From: Fibrella aestuarina BUZ 2 | GTDB lineage: Bacteria > Bacteroidota > Bacteroidia > Cytophagales > Spirosomataceae | Assembly (NCBI RefSeq): GCF_000331105.1 | Contig: NC_020054.1 | Span: forward strand, 1-64,000 | Length of the DNA: 64,000 nt | Direction of reading: 5' to 3' | The notes under the pieces: generated by a model | What the model saw: the letters and a program-made list of their open reading frames with translations, nothing else | Databases searched by the model: none | Told to the model about the DNA's origin: nothing | Made by a program: the position numbers and the translations under genes | In this document: one piece after another, positions 24,704 to 32,699 of the stretch | How positions within the stretch are numbered: position 1 is the first letter of the stretch | Layout of the letters: each line of letters starts with the position of its first letter

Positions 24704-25195
24704 TTATTTGGTTGAAATGCCGTGGTACCGGTCGGGTTCTTGGTAGTCGGTGCGGAGCGGGTGGCCCTCCCAGTCGGTGGGGAGCAGGATGCGGCGCAGG
24801 TCGGGGTGGCCGGTGAAGTGAATACCGACCAGGTCGAAGGCTTCGCGCTCGTGCCAGTCGGCGGTGCGCCAGACGCCCGACAGGCTGGGTACGTTCGGCA
24901 GGGCTTGGGCATCCGCCGGATTCTGACGCGGGATGGTCAGCTTCAGCATCAGATCGTGCCCGTAGGGAATCGACGTCAGGTTGTAGATGACCTCCATTGT
25001 GTTCTTTTCCAAGCCGTTATCGATGGCGGTTACGCAGGCGAGCAAGTCGAAGAACAGGCGTTCATCATTCCGCAGAAACTGGCCGAGCGCCACCAGTTCC
25101 TCGGCCTGCACGGTCAGGTAAGGCAGGAAGTTGGCCGTGACGGCCTCCACCGTGAAGCGTTCGGCCAGGTACGTATGGAGTTCGGAAAACGTCAT
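24704..25195 (-). CDS. nuoC: NADH-quinone oxidoreductase subunit C (NuoC)
   Basis: Peripheral-arm subunit of respiratory complex I, facing the cytoplasm. The 163-residue protein contains the conserved 30-kDa-subunit signature [20 protein letters not shown] followed by [19 protein letters not shown] (about 112-150), and an N-terminal half with [13 protein letters not shown]. Length fits a stand-alone NuoC, not a fused NuoCD. No nuoA, nuoB, nuoD or other complex I gene is next to it: a 2-phosphosulfolactate phosphatase gene lies upstream and a GNAT gene downstream. The gap upstream holds a dispersed inverted repeat. Confidence 0.95.
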   Translation of the reverse strand: MTFSELHTYLAERFTVEAVTANFLPYLTVQAEELVALGQFLRNDERLFFDLLACVTAIDNGLEKNTMEVIYNLTSIPYGHDLMLKLTIPRQNPADAQALPNVPSLSGVWRTADWHEREAFDLVGIHFTGHPDLRRILLPTDWEGHPLRTDYQEPDRYHGISTK

Positions 25196-25210
25196 AGGGC
25201 GTAATCGATT

Positions 25211-25311
25211 GGCACGCAGATGAAACGAATTTAGGGGATGATCGCGGCTTACAGAACGTTAATCGACGTGCTATGGGCGTCAGTGCTTTGAATCCGTTTC
25301 ATCCGCGTTCC
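25211..25311. repeat. Dispersed inverted repeat, CGCGGATGA family, copy 2
   Basis: Arms at 25211-25233 and 25288-25311 pair with a few mismatches (GATGAAACG against CGTTTCATC as the core). The inner GGATGATCGCGG resembles the inner part of the copy at 18740-18865. It occupies most of the 124-bp gap between comB and nuoC. Confidence 0.78.
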
Positions 25312-25319
25312 TACCTTCT

Positions 25320-26030
25320 TTACACGTCCATTCGCACGAGCGCGCTACCGCGCAGGACGGGCACAACATCGTACAGATCGTGCTGGAGACAGTAAGCAAT
25401 GTCTTTCTGGATACCCAGCCGCTGCAACCGCCGGATGTGCGACGCATTGGCCAAGTAGTTGATCAGGTTGTCTTTACCATCGACATACAGGCGGTGGGCC
25501 ATCAGGGCACCGTCTTCGTTCAGTGCGTATTCATCGCGGAGCCGGTCGGCGAGAGCACCGGCGAAGAGCGTATCCTCGAGGTTCACGCGCCCTTTCCAGC
25601 CTGCACACAGCACGAGCACGTCGTAGGGCTGGGTACGTAGGTACCGGGCCACCGCTTCCAGGTTCAGAAATGACCCAACAAGCACCTTCACCGCCGCCCG
25701 CGACTTGGTGATGGCGAGTGTACCGTTGGTGGTGGTCATGGCAATATCGGCTCCCTGCAACCGCTCGTCCATGTAGCTGAAGGGCGAGTTGTCGAGGTCG
25801 AAGCCTTCGACCGTGCGGGCGTTGCGCTCGGCGGCAGCCAGGTAGCCTCGCTGTTGCAGGTCGCGACACTCGTCGACGGTGGCGACGGGGATGATGCTGC
25901 CTACACCATAGGCAAAGGCCGTCACCATGCAGCTCGTCGCCCGGAATACGTCGGCCACCACGACAATGGTGTTATCAACGGTATGGAGATGCAGTAAATC
26001 AGGCGTTAAGCAAACGTCAAGGTTATTCAT
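25320..26030 (-). CDS. comB: 2-phosphosulfolactate phosphatase (ComB family)
   Basis: ComB removes phosphate from 2-phosphosulfolactate, a step of coenzyme M-type sulfonate metabolism in archaea, and occurs in many bacteria as a sulfolactate-related or uncharacterised phosphatase. The 236-residue product shows VVVADVFRATSCMVTAFAYG at the N-terminus, TTTNGTLAITKS, and VLCAGWKGRVNLEDTLFAGAL, all conserved in the family. It is cytosolic. No comA, comC or sulfonate transporter is adjacent. The start codon lies just upstream of the repeat that borders the S23 gene. The family is secure; the physiological substrate in this organism is uncertain. Confidence 0.92.
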   Translation of the reverse strand: MNNLDVCLTPDLLHLHTVDNTIVVVADVFRATSCMVTAFAYGVGSIIPVATVDECRDLQQRGYLAAAERNARTVEGFDLDNSPFSYMDERLQGADIAMTTTNGTLAITKSRAAVKVLVGSFLNLEAVARYLRTQPYDVLVLCAGWKGRVNLEDTLFAGALADRLRDEYALNEDGALMAHRLYVDGKDNLINYLANASHIRRLQRLGIQKDIAYCLQHDLYDVVPVLRGSALVRMDV

Positions 26031-26034
26031 ACAA

Positions 26035-26082
26035 AAAGTCTGGAAAGTCGTTCAGGAGCAGTCCAGAGTCTGGAAAGTCGTT
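26035..26082 (+). repeat. Tandem GTCTGGAAAGTCGTT repeats, left border of the S23 gene
   Basis: Two copies of GTCTGGAAAGTCGTT at 26038-26052 and 26068-26082, 30 bp apart; AAA at 26035-26037 extends the first so that AAAGTCTGGAAAGTCG matches the outer right repeat over 16 bp. Inverted copies lie on the other side of the four-helix-bundle gene. Confidence 0.93.
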
Positions 26083-26084
26083 AG

Positions 26085-26441
26085 TTAATAAGCTTTGTTA
26101 AGTTTATTGATCAACCCGGAAAGTATCCGCTTGATCTCTGTGCATAAAAGCAGTGCTTCGTTGAGGCTTTGATCATCCATAAAATTCAGACGATACGCTA
26201 AGTAGAGCATTGATTTTACCTCTGCGTTCGAGCCTTTGGCAATGTAAAGAAACCGGCAAAAATCGGCGTCTGAGCCTCGCTCAAATCCCTCAGCTATGTT
26301 ATTCGATACCGAAACAGCCGCCCGGCAGATTTGATCCTTGAAGCTATAATCCTTCAACAGGTGAAACTTATCGTAGACCAAAACGGCTAACCCCTGCGCT
26401 TTCTGCCAGGCAATAATATCCTCAAACTGGTTGATAGTCAA
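26085..26441 (-). CDS. Four-helix-bundle (S23, 23S rRNA intervening-sequence-type) protein
   Basis: A 118-residue protein of the TIGR02436-like S23 family. It opens with FEDIIAWQKAQGLAVLVYDKF, continues DQICRAAVSVSNNIAEGFERGSDADFCRFLYIAKGSNAEVKSMLYLAYRL, and consists of four predicted helices. Relatives were first seen as ORFs in intervening sequences of 23S rRNA, and similar helical-bundle proteins accompany diversity-generating retroelements; their biochemical role is unclear. Here it sits alone between comB and gcvT. The repeated motif GTCTGGAAAGTCG borders it twice on each side in opposite orientation, suggesting that gene and repeats moved as one unit. No reverse transcriptase or variable repeat was seen. 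Confidence 0.93.
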   Translation of the reverse strand: MTINQFEDIIAWQKAQGLAVLVYDKFHLLKDYSFKDQICRAAVSVSNNIAEGFERGSDADFCRFLYIAKGSNAEVKSMLYLAYRLNFMDDQSLNEALLLCTEIKRILSGLINKLNKAY

Positions 26442-26474
26442 ATGTGTAGGTGGATACCCGAACCAACGAACATA

Positions 26475-26521
26475 CGACTTTCCAGACTTCGACTATCACC
26501 TAAACCGACTTTCCAGACTTT
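26475..26521 (-). repeat. Tandem CGACTTTCCAGAC repeats, right border of the S23 gene
   Basis: Copies at 26475-26487 and 26506-26521, 31 bp apart, are the reverse complement of the left-border repeats. The outer copy lies inside the gcvT coding end, where it encodes the C-terminal LKSGKS residues. Confidence 0.92.
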
Positions 26522-27633
26522 AGGAATGGCATTTTAACAACCTCGGCTTTGAGGAGCTTGTCGCGGACTTTCACGAAGATTTCGGTGCCAGGCTTGCTCA
26601 GGTCGGTGGGTACGTAGCCCATGCCGATGCCCTTGCCCAGCGTCGGCGATTGGGTGCCCGAGGTTACCTCGCCCACCACGGTACCGTCGGCGGTGCAGAG
26701 CTCGTAGTGGCTGCGCGGAATGCCCCGGTCGATCATCGAAAAACCAACCAGCTTGCGCGTCAGGCCGGCCTCTTTCTGCGCTTTCAGGGCGGGGGCGTTC
26801 ACAAAATCATGCGAGCCCGAACCGGTGGTAAATTTAGTAACCCAACCCAGCCCGGCTTCGAGCGGCGAGATGTCGTCGGTGATGTCGTTGCCGTAGAGAC
26901 AGAAACCCGCTTCGAGGCGGAGGGTGTCGCGGGCACCGAGGCCAATGGGCTTGATGCCATAGGGCTTACCAGCCTCCAGAATGGCGTTCCAGACGGCTTC
27001 AGCCTGATGGTTGGACACGTAGATTTCAAAGCCCCCCGCGCCGGTGTAGCCCGTTGCCGACACGATCACGTTGGCCATCCCGGCAAAATCGGTTTTCTCG
27101 AAGGTGTAGTAGCTCATCGAGTCGAGCAGGACGTTGGTCAGCGGCTGTAACGCCTTGGCGGCCAACGGCCCCTGCACGGCAAAGAGGCACATGTCGTCGG
27201 AGACGTTGACCATCTCCAGCGGGGCGCCGGGCCGGTCATACTCGGCGGCGTACTGGCTGATCCAGTTCCAGTCTTTTTCGATGTTCGAGGCGTTGACCAC
27301 GAGCATGTATTCAGTGGCTGAAATCCGGTACACGAGTAGGTCATCGACGGCACCGCCACGGTCGTTGGGCAGGTACGAATACTGCACCTTCCCATCATAG
27401 AGCGCGCTGGCGTCGTTGGCCGACACGCGCTGAATGAGGTCGAGCGCGCCTTCACCTTTCAGGATGAACTCACCCATGTGCGAGACGTCGAAAATACCGA
27501 CGGCGTTGCGGACGGTGTTGTGCTCGTCGAGATCAGAGCTATAACGAACGGGCATTTCATAGCCCGCAAAGGGAACGATCTTGGCTCCCAACGCCCGATG
27601 AACGGCGTCGAGCGGTACGGTTTTCAGCGACAT
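26500..27633 (-). CDS. gcvT: Glycine cleavage system T protein (aminomethyltransferase)
   Basis: Transfers the methylene group from aminomethyl-lipoyl GcvH to tetrahydrofolate, releasing ammonia. The 377-residue product has the full family pattern: HRALGAKIVPFAGYEMPVRY, VGIFDVSHMGEFILKGEGAL, VQYSYLPNDRGGAVDDLLVYR, SATGYTGAGGFEIYV and LGARDTLRLEAGFCLYGNDI, ending with the C-terminal barrel and VVKMPFLKSGKSV. Length is normal. gcvH and gcvP are not nearby, which is common. The last coding bases (26506-26521) are one copy of the repeat that borders the S23 gene, so this end may have been the target or source of that repeat. Confidence 0.97.
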   Translation of the reverse strand: MSLKTVPLDAVHRALGAKIVPFAGYEMPVRYSSDLDEHNTVRNAVGIFDVSHMGEFILKGEGALDLIQRVSANDASALYDGKVQYSYLPNDRGGAVDDLLVYRISATEYMLVVNASNIEKDWNWISQYAAEYDRPGAPLEMVNVSDDMCLFAVQGPLAAKALQPLTNVLLDSMSYYTFEKTDFAGMANVIVSATGYTGAGGFEIYVSNHQAEAVWNAILEAGKPYGIKPIGLGARDTLRLEAGFCLYGNDITDDISPLEAGLGWVTKFTTGSGSHDFVNAPALKAQKEAGLTRKLVGFSMIDRGIPRSHYELCTADGTVVGEVTSGTQSPTLGKGIGMGYVPTDLSKPGTEIFVKVRDKLLKAEVVKMPFLKSGKSV

Positions 27634-27846
27634 GTTGACGGTTTTGATGCCGCAAAAGTACGGGAAAGCGGGTGAGGATGGATGCTGAGTTTACGTAAAC
27701 AAAAACAAAGCAAATGGTCGCTTTATAAAAATACAGACACATCAAGTGCCGTTATTTCGAGTAAAGCTTACTTATTCAGCTTATCATCTCCGCTTACCAA
27801 ACGTCTCTCAGTCGTGCTCAACGGTCCTTCATACAAAACAGCGCTT

Positions 27847-28464
27847 ATGCTGCTGATACTATTTCTGGCATCATCTCAGGCCAAAAGCGCTGCTCCATGG
27901 GCTGTTAAACAGAACCGTTCTGACCACGGGCGGGCTTTATCCGCCCACTCTACCGACACGCTTAGCCGTCATGGCATGCGGGAAGAATCAAGCAGACGAC
28001 AGTTAGCCATCATGAGATTAGATATCCCTTTTGCCGTAAATGGCCAACTTATGACCTTATGCGGCCAGATCGTGTGCAATGTTACTTCGCAGACGATCGT
28101 CTCATCGGAGTTGTTCCTGTATGGCCCGGGCGCTCCCGACAAACAGACAAACTATGTACCTCCCGTCGCGGCTTACAATCCCGACGGTTCTATCGAGTTT
28201 ATCGGGAACCTGGGTTTTCAGTACAAGGCAACGCTTGAGCGAAAACTGGTCGACCATGCCGGTGCAGCGATCACCCTCGGTACAGGGTCTCCAGCTCAGT
28301 TAGTCAGTGAGCATAGTCGGGAACAAGCCTATACGCTTTATCCGGCCGACATTCTCTACATCCGCTTTACGATCGATGACAAGGCTGGGCGTGGTCAGGG
28401 TGAAGTCCAACTGGGTGGAACGAAGGGGGCCGTTTACCGGTATCGGATCATCCCCCGCAAATAA
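27847..28464 (+). CDS. Hypothetical exported protein
   Basis: The start at 27847 is chosen because it opens a signal peptide (MLLILFLASSQAKSAAPW); an in-frame ATG at 27682 would add 55 unlikely basic and Ser-rich residues. The 205-residue product has a charged segment, then MRLDIPFAVNGQLMTLCGQIVCNVTSQTIV, YVPPVAAYNPDGSIEFIGNLGFQYKATLERKLVDHAG, and a beta-rich ending with VQLGGTKGAVYRYRIIPRK. Two cysteines (LCGQIVC) lie close together and could form a disulfide. I do not recognise a family. It stands alone, divergent from gcvT, and a fragment of the CGCGGATGA repeat follows its stop. Confidence 0.65.
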   Translation: MLLILFLASSQAKSAAPWAVKQNRSDHGRALSAHSTDTLSRHGMREESSRRQLAIMRLDIPFAVNGQLMTLCGQIVCNVTSQTIVSSELFLYGPGAPDKQTNYVPPVAAYNPDGSIEFIGNLGFQYKATLERKLVDHAGAAITLGTGSPAQLVSEHSREQAYTLYPADILYIRFTIDDKAGRGQGEVQLGGTKGAVYRYRIIPRK

Positions 28465-28490
28465 GGGGGCGGCGGCTATCCAGTTAACTC

Positions 28491-28507
28491 TACGTCATCC
28501 GCGTTCC
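28491..28507. repeat. Fragment of the CGCGGATGA repeat family
   Basis: TACGTCATCCGCGTTCC resembles one arm of the repeats at 18740-18865 and 25211-25311; no partner arm is seen. It lies in the 57-bp gap between convergent genes. Confidence 0.55.
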
Positions 28508-28521
28508 CAGATGGTTCCCAA

Positions 28522-29982
28522 CTAGCCCAGCTGAAACGCAATGGGCAGGCTGTATTTTACCCGAATGGGTTTGCCACGCTGACTGCCGGGCTTCCACAGC
28601 TTATTCATGCGCTTCACCACCCGCAATGCCTCCCGGTCGAGCGACTTGTGTACGCCACGCAACAGCTTGAAATCGCACAGCGACCCGTCGGTACAAACGG
28701 TGAAGCTGACAAACACTTTACCCATAATACCTGCCCGTTGCGCATCGACTGGGTACGTTATGTTCTGCGCCAGAAAGGCATACATCTCTTTCTGTCCCCC
28801 CTCGAATTCGGGGCTTTTCAGTGCTTCGCTATACGTCGTTGTTTGTCCGTTGATCGTGGTTTTACCGCCCAAACACTGGCCCTGCTCATAACGCTCTTCG
28901 TACTGGTAGGAACCGTCGGCGGTCTGCCCTTTCCATACGCCGTGCTGAAAGCCGTTCAGGTAATCCCCTTCTTCGGTCAGCAGGGTTTGTTTAGCCTTAT
29001 CCTGCGAAGAGGCGACCCACTGATGATTGATCGAATGGCCGTTTCCGTTGGTTACCAGTTGCCGGCCGGTGCTGTCCCACTCCATATCAACCCGGTACGA
29101 GCCAACCATCTTATCGTTCGGGTCATCGATGACCCACTGCTGCGTTCGTTTCAGTAAACCACTTGAGAAGTAGGCCACGCGGCGCTTCGTCATATTATCT
29201 TCCTGCAAAGCCACTTGCCCGTTCCGGTGGTAGTAGGTAGTCGGGCTTTCATTCCGGTCGGCCGATTCGGTTTTCAAGAGGCTACCGTCCAGCCGTAGTG
29301 TGTAGATCATGCCGATCCAATCGCCGTCGGGCTGTTTGTGGCCGATCATAACCGTCGAGTCCATGTCTTCCGATTCGGAATGAACGCGCGTGAACGGAAA
29401 ACGAGCTACTTCTTTGCCAGGCACCCCTTTGCTGGCCTTGCAGATGCGCAGATCGCCAGTTGGGAGGCCGGTGGTTGTATCAACGGGCAGAATAATCACT
29501 TTATCAGCCGTGGCGGGGTCGGCCGAAAGAACATCATCTTTATAATACATCATCGAATTGCCCTGCGCGTAATAGACGGGGGCATTCGCCTGAAACGTGA
29601 CCGGGTACGTCACCGCCTGCCGAACTGGTTTGCCGCCTTTCAGGGCAGGGCGCCAGAAATTGGCGTGGCGCATTACCCGAAGAGCTTCCTGATCGCAATC
29701 GGGCCGCAGGCCACGCAGAATTTGTACGTCGGAAAGCCGACCGTCTGTCTCAACGATCCCTTTGACCGTCACCCGCCCCGTTGCATTGGCAACGCGGGCC
29801 ATAAATGGCTTGTCGAGATGCGTTTTCAGGAATGAATTGAGCATCGGCAGCCCACCGCGGGGCGCGGCTACGGAGTCTACCTCAAACGGTTGATATACAG
29901 GTTCCTGCGCCCAGGCACTGAAAAAACATGAGCTAGTAAGGAATAAGGTTAGGCAGCTTGATACGATAGAACGCAACCACAT
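28522..29982 (-). CDS. Exported protein with two TonB C-terminal-like domains and a MORN/YwqK-like centre
   Basis: A 486-residue exported protein with a signal peptide ending FFSAWAQ (about 25). The first TonB_C-like domain (about 45-118) has GRVTVKGIVETDGRLSDVQILRGLRPDCDQEALRVMRHANFWRPALKGGKPV, and the second (about 395-486) has GKVFVSFTVCTDGSLCDFKLLRGVHKSLDREALRVVKRMNKLWKPGSQRGKPIRV. The centre carries repeats with Tyr, Gly and Asn like YwqK/MORN modules (YYHRNGQVAL, YLNGFQHGVWKGQTADGSYQYEERYEQG). No N-terminal membrane anchor typical of TonB is present, so it probably does not energise receptors in the usual way. It is divergent from the transglutaminase-like gene. Confidence 0.8.
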   Translation of the reverse strand: MWLRSIVSSCLTLFLTSSCFFSAWAQEPVYQPFEVDSVAAPRGGLPMLNSFLKTHLDKPFMARVANATGRVTVKGIVETDGRLSDVQILRGLRPDCDQEALRVMRHANFWRPALKGGKPVRQAVTYPVTFQANAPVYYAQGNSMMYYKDDVLSADPATADKVIILPVDTTTGLPTGDLRICKASKGVPGKEVARFPFTRVHSESEDMDSTVMIGHKQPDGDWIGMIYTLRLDGSLLKTESADRNESPTTYYHRNGQVALQEDNMTKRRVAYFSSGLLKRTQQWVIDDPNDKMVGSYRVDMEWDSTGRQLVTNGNGHSINHQWVASSQDKAKQTLLTEEGDYLNGFQHGVWKGQTADGSYQYEERYEQGQCLGGKTTINGQTTTYSEALKSPEFEGGQKEMYAFLAQNITYPVDAQRAGIMGKVFVSFTVCTDGSLCDFKLLRGVHKSLDREALRVVKRMNKLWKPGSQRGKPIRVKYSLPIAFQLG

Positions 29983-30117
29983 AGCGAATCAGGACTCGTT
30001 TTTTGTAGCCCAATATAGCCAATAAGACGACAGTAGCTAACAATTTTCAGTTACATCAAGTTGAGCACAGTTGTTATCTTTGATGTGGTTCATCCCATTC
30101 ACTTCCCCAAAAACACT

Positions 30118-30906
30118 ATGAAATTGTCGGCTGGCTGCGATTTACAGTTCGATGTAGAGGCTGAAACGCCTATGGTCCTGATGCTACGCCCCCGGTCGGG
30201 TGCCGGGCAATGGGTGATCAGCGAAGAATACACCATCGTGCCACCCGTACCTGTTACTGAGTTTACCGATTTGTATGGTAATCTGTGCCAGCGCCTGATG
30301 GCCCCCGCCGGTCCGCTTCAGGTACGTACCCAGATGGTCGTTCAAACCGACGACGGCATTGATGTGCAGCCCGGCGCGCCACTGACACTGGTGCAGGATC
30401 TGCCCGATGATGTACTGCATTTTCTGCTGCCCAGCCGCTATTGCCCCGCCGATCAGCCCGAGATTAGCCAACAGGCCAGCTCGATTATCGAGGGCGTGGA
30501 GCCCGGCTACGATCAGGCCGAAGCCATCCGCCACTGGATCAACACCAACCTGACGTATCAGTATGGCACCAGCGATGCTACCACGTCGGCACTGGAAACC
30601 CTGCAAAAACGCATTGGTGTTTGCCGCGATTTCACCCACCTGGGCATTTCGCTGTGCCGCAGCCTGAATATCCCGGCCCGGATGGTGGTGGGGTATCTGC
30701 ACGAACTGAAGCCCATGGACCTGCACGCCTGGTTTGAGGCCTATGTGGACGGCCGCTGGTTTACGTTCGACGCTACCCAAACAACGCCAAAAGGCAACCG
30801 GATTACGGTTGCCTATGGTCGTGATGCGGCCGATGTGGCCTTTGTGACTCAGTTTGGCCCGGCTACGCTCCAGAATATGAGTGTCTGGGTCGATACCGCG
30901 TCCTAG
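30118..30906 (+). CDS. Transglutaminase-like protein
   Basis: A 262-residue protein of the bacterial transglutaminase-like superfamily. ATG at 30118 is preferred over an in-frame TTG 57 bp upstream because the domain begins soon after (LSAGCDLQFDVEAETPMVLML). The catalytic triad is visible as Cys169 (RIGVCRDFTHLGISLCR), His203 (MDLHAWFEAYVDGRW) and Asp218 (FTFDATQTTPKGNRI). An N-terminal beta domain (about 1-95) precedes it. Relatives are peptidase- or amidase-like and sometimes sit near ATP-grasp or alpha-E genes; no such neighbours are present. No signal peptide is seen, so it is probably cytosolic. Confidence 0.9.
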   Translation: MKLSAGCDLQFDVEAETPMVLMLRPRSGAGQWVISEEYTIVPPVPVTEFTDLYGNLCQRLMAPAGPLQVRTQMVVQTDDGIDVQPGAPLTLVQDLPDDVLHFLLPSRYCPADQPEISQQASSIIEGVEPGYDQAEAIRHWINTNLTYQYGTSDATTSALETLQKRIGVCRDFTHLGISLCRSLNIPARMVVGYLHELKPMDLHAWFEAYVDGRWFTFDATQTTPKGNRITVAYGRDAADVAFVTQFGPATLQNMSVWVDTAS

Positions 30907-30909
30907 CGG

Positions 30910-31650
30910 CTAGGCGCTTACCACGATGGTGTGAGTCAGCGTATACCCCGCCGACACACTGCCCGACAGCGTAGCGAGTTCGTTCGTGTAGCCATCGCTG
31001 AAGACATTGTCGCGCTCGTTGAGCGTATCCTGCGCCCCTTTGGTATAGCCCTGCGCGGTGGCTGTGGTGTAGACCGTATTCGTCACGTCGTAGGGGAAAG
31101 CAATCTGGGTCACCAGCAGCGATTTACCCGCCGAGTTGTAGATGTGCACGTGAATGTGGGGGGCCCGACCCGAATACCAGCCGGGGAAGATGGAGGTGAA
31201 ACTCACCAGCCCGTTGGTGTCGGTGGTCTGACGACCGCGCAGGAAATCCACGCTCTGAAAGTTGACGCTCTGCATGCCGGTGCCGCCATATTCTGAATAG
31301 TAGCCGTCTTTATCGCAATGCCAGATATCGACCAGCGCGCCCGACAGCGCCGCACAACTGGCATTGCCATTCTTGATCGTGATATTTATGGCCAAGGCCA
31401 CGCCGGTACGGTCATCGCGAATATCTTTCCGCAAGAAGTTGGCCGGTACTTTGGTTGGGAAAGGCCCTTCCGTTTCGGAAGGCGTTACTGAGCAGTTGGT
31501 CGATGAGCTGCCGTTGGTGGAGCCACCCGACGTGGTGCTCCCTCCCGTTGTGGTAGTCGGATCGACCGAGGTGGTATTTTTGCAGGCGACTACAGCGGCA
31601 AGGCCAATCAGGCTACCAAAACCGCGCTTCAGAAATTCGTTACGTTCCAT
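30910..31650 (-). CDS. Intradiol ring-cleavage dioxygenase-like lipoprotein
   Basis: A 246-residue probable lipoprotein whose core resembles the beta-subunit of protocatechuate 3,4-dioxygenase. Iron ligands can be placed as Tyr118 (DGYYSEYGG), Tyr159 (FPGWYSGR), His165 and His167 (APHIHVHIY). The N-terminus is MERNEFLKRGFGSLIGLAAVV ending in lipobox VAC with Cys23; ERNEFLK is close to the twin-arginine motif but has Asn for the second Arg. A Thr/Ser/Gly linker (about 24-52) follows. Such secreted dioxygenases cleave catechol-type compounds, though many have no known substrate. A tatA gene lies 36 bp upstream on the same strand. Confidence 0.9.
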   Translation of the reverse strand: MERNEFLKRGFGSLIGLAAVVACKNTTSVDPTTTTGGSTTSGGSTNGSSSTNCSVTPSETEGPFPTKVPANFLRKDIRDDRTGVALAINITIKNGNASCAALSGALVDIWHCDKDGYYSEYGGTGMQSVNFQSVDFLRGRQTTDTNGLVSFTSIFPGWYSGRAPHIHVHIYNSAGKSLLVTQIAFPYDVTNTVYTTATAQGYTKGAQDTLNERDNVFSDGYTNELATLSGSVSAGYTLTHTIVVSA

Positions 31651-31685
31651 ATAGAGTTAAGTTGACAATTGAGGTGAGGCTGCGT

Positions 31686-31856
31686 TTACCGGGTGGATGC
31701 GTCTTCGATCGTTGACTGGATAGCCTGGGTGGCGTCTTTAAACTCGCGAATGCCTTTACCCAGTCCACGAGCCAGATCGGGTAGCTTTTTTGCACCGAAG
31801 AGCAGCAGAACAACTGCCAGAATCAGGACGATTTCAGCTGTACCTAGACCAACCAT
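31686..31856 (-). CDS. tatA: Sec-independent translocase protein TatA
   Basis: Forms the variable-size pore of the twin-arginine translocase. From the ATG at 31856 the product is 56 residues: one short membrane helix (about 5-21, [17 protein letters not shown]), the hinge [23 protein letters not shown], and a short acidic tail. The hinge is the signature of TatA/TatE. An in-frame start 81 bp upstream gives a basic extension that is not expected. It is followed by a gene for a secreted dioxygenase with a Tat-like leader. tatC is not nearby. Confidence 0.93.
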   Translation of the reverse strand: MVGLGTAEIVLILAVVLLLFGAKKLPDLARGLGKGIREFKDATQAIQSTIEDASTR

Positions 31857-31976
31857 AGGGGCGTGCTTCAACCTCTTTTCTGTGTATATGTACTTATAAC
31901 GCAGCCTTAGCCACCCACCGTTGCAGCCCCTATACACTTTGCGGTAAAGGCCCTGATTGTGTCGGTAAACGACTAG

Positions 31977-32699
31977 CTAGGGCCGGAAGCGGCTCATCAG
32001 CGCGGCCTCGTAGCTGGCTCCAACTGGAATGTCGCGCCCGGCGAGCCGGATGGTTTTGTTCCGAATGCCTTCAATTCGGCTGAACGGCACGATGAAGGAG
32101 CGGTGCACCCGAATAAACTGACTGTCGGGCAGCTTATCCAACAGGGCTTTCATGGTCATTCGGGCCACGATCGGGCGGGGCTCCGAGGCGAGGTGTATTT
32201 TGAGGTAATCGTCCAGCCCTTCAATCAGCACAATGTCGGCCAGGGCTACCTTATAGACGGTATAATCGGCCCGAACAAACAAGTACTCATCGGCGGGTTG
32301 GCTGGGTACGTTGGGCTGGGTACGTTGCTGCCAGATAGCGTATTCATTGGCCTTGGTTACGGCCTGCGTAAATCGTTCGAACGTAAATGGTTTGAGCAGG
32401 TAATCGACGGCATTGAGCGTAAATCCCTCGACGGCATACTCGGCATAAGCGGTGGTGAAAATGACCATCGGTGCCGTGCCCGTTTCGGCCTGGATCGTCC
32501 GGTAAAAATCCGTGCCGATCATAAAGGGCATGTTGATATCCAGAAAGAGCAGATCGGCCCCCTCCTTGATCAGAAAGTGGTGCGCTTCGTCGGTACGCGT
32601 GAAGGTTTGCCGCAGATCGACGAATGGCGTTTGCTGGCAGAAATGCGTCAGCACACGCAGCGCAAGCGGTTCATCGTCCAGGGCAATGGCGCGGATCAT
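31977..32699 (-). CDS. LytTR-family response regulator
   Basis: A 240-residue two-component response regulator. The receiver domain (about 1-115) has the acidic pair ALDDE at 7-10, phosphoacceptor Asp54 in LLFLDINMPFM, Thr in IFTTAYAEYAVEGF and the conserved Lys in YLLKPFTFERF. A LytTR DNA-binding domain follows (about 135-238) with FVRADYTVYKVALADIVLIEGLDDYLKIHLA and FIRVHRSFIVPFSRIEGI. It overlaps the histidine kinase gene upstream by 4 bp, so translation is probably coupled and the two form a cognate pair. Target genes cannot be named from sequence. Confidence 0.95.
   Translation of the reverse strand: MIRAIALDDEPLALRVLTHFCQQTPFVDLRQTFTRTDEAHHFLIKEGADLLFLDINMPFMIGTDFYRTIQAETGTAPMVIFTTAYAEYAVEGFTLNAVDYLLKPFTFERFTQAVTKANEYAIWQQRTQPNVPSQPADEYLFVRADYTVYKVALADIVLIEGLDDYLKIHLASEPRPIVARMTMKALLDKLPDSQFIRVHRSFIVPFSRIEGIRNKTIRLAGRDIPVGASYEAALMSRFRP

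Noticed and set aside
26085..26441. S23 gene as part of a diversity-generating retroelement
   Set aside because: No reverse transcriptase, template repeat or variable repeat was seen nearby.
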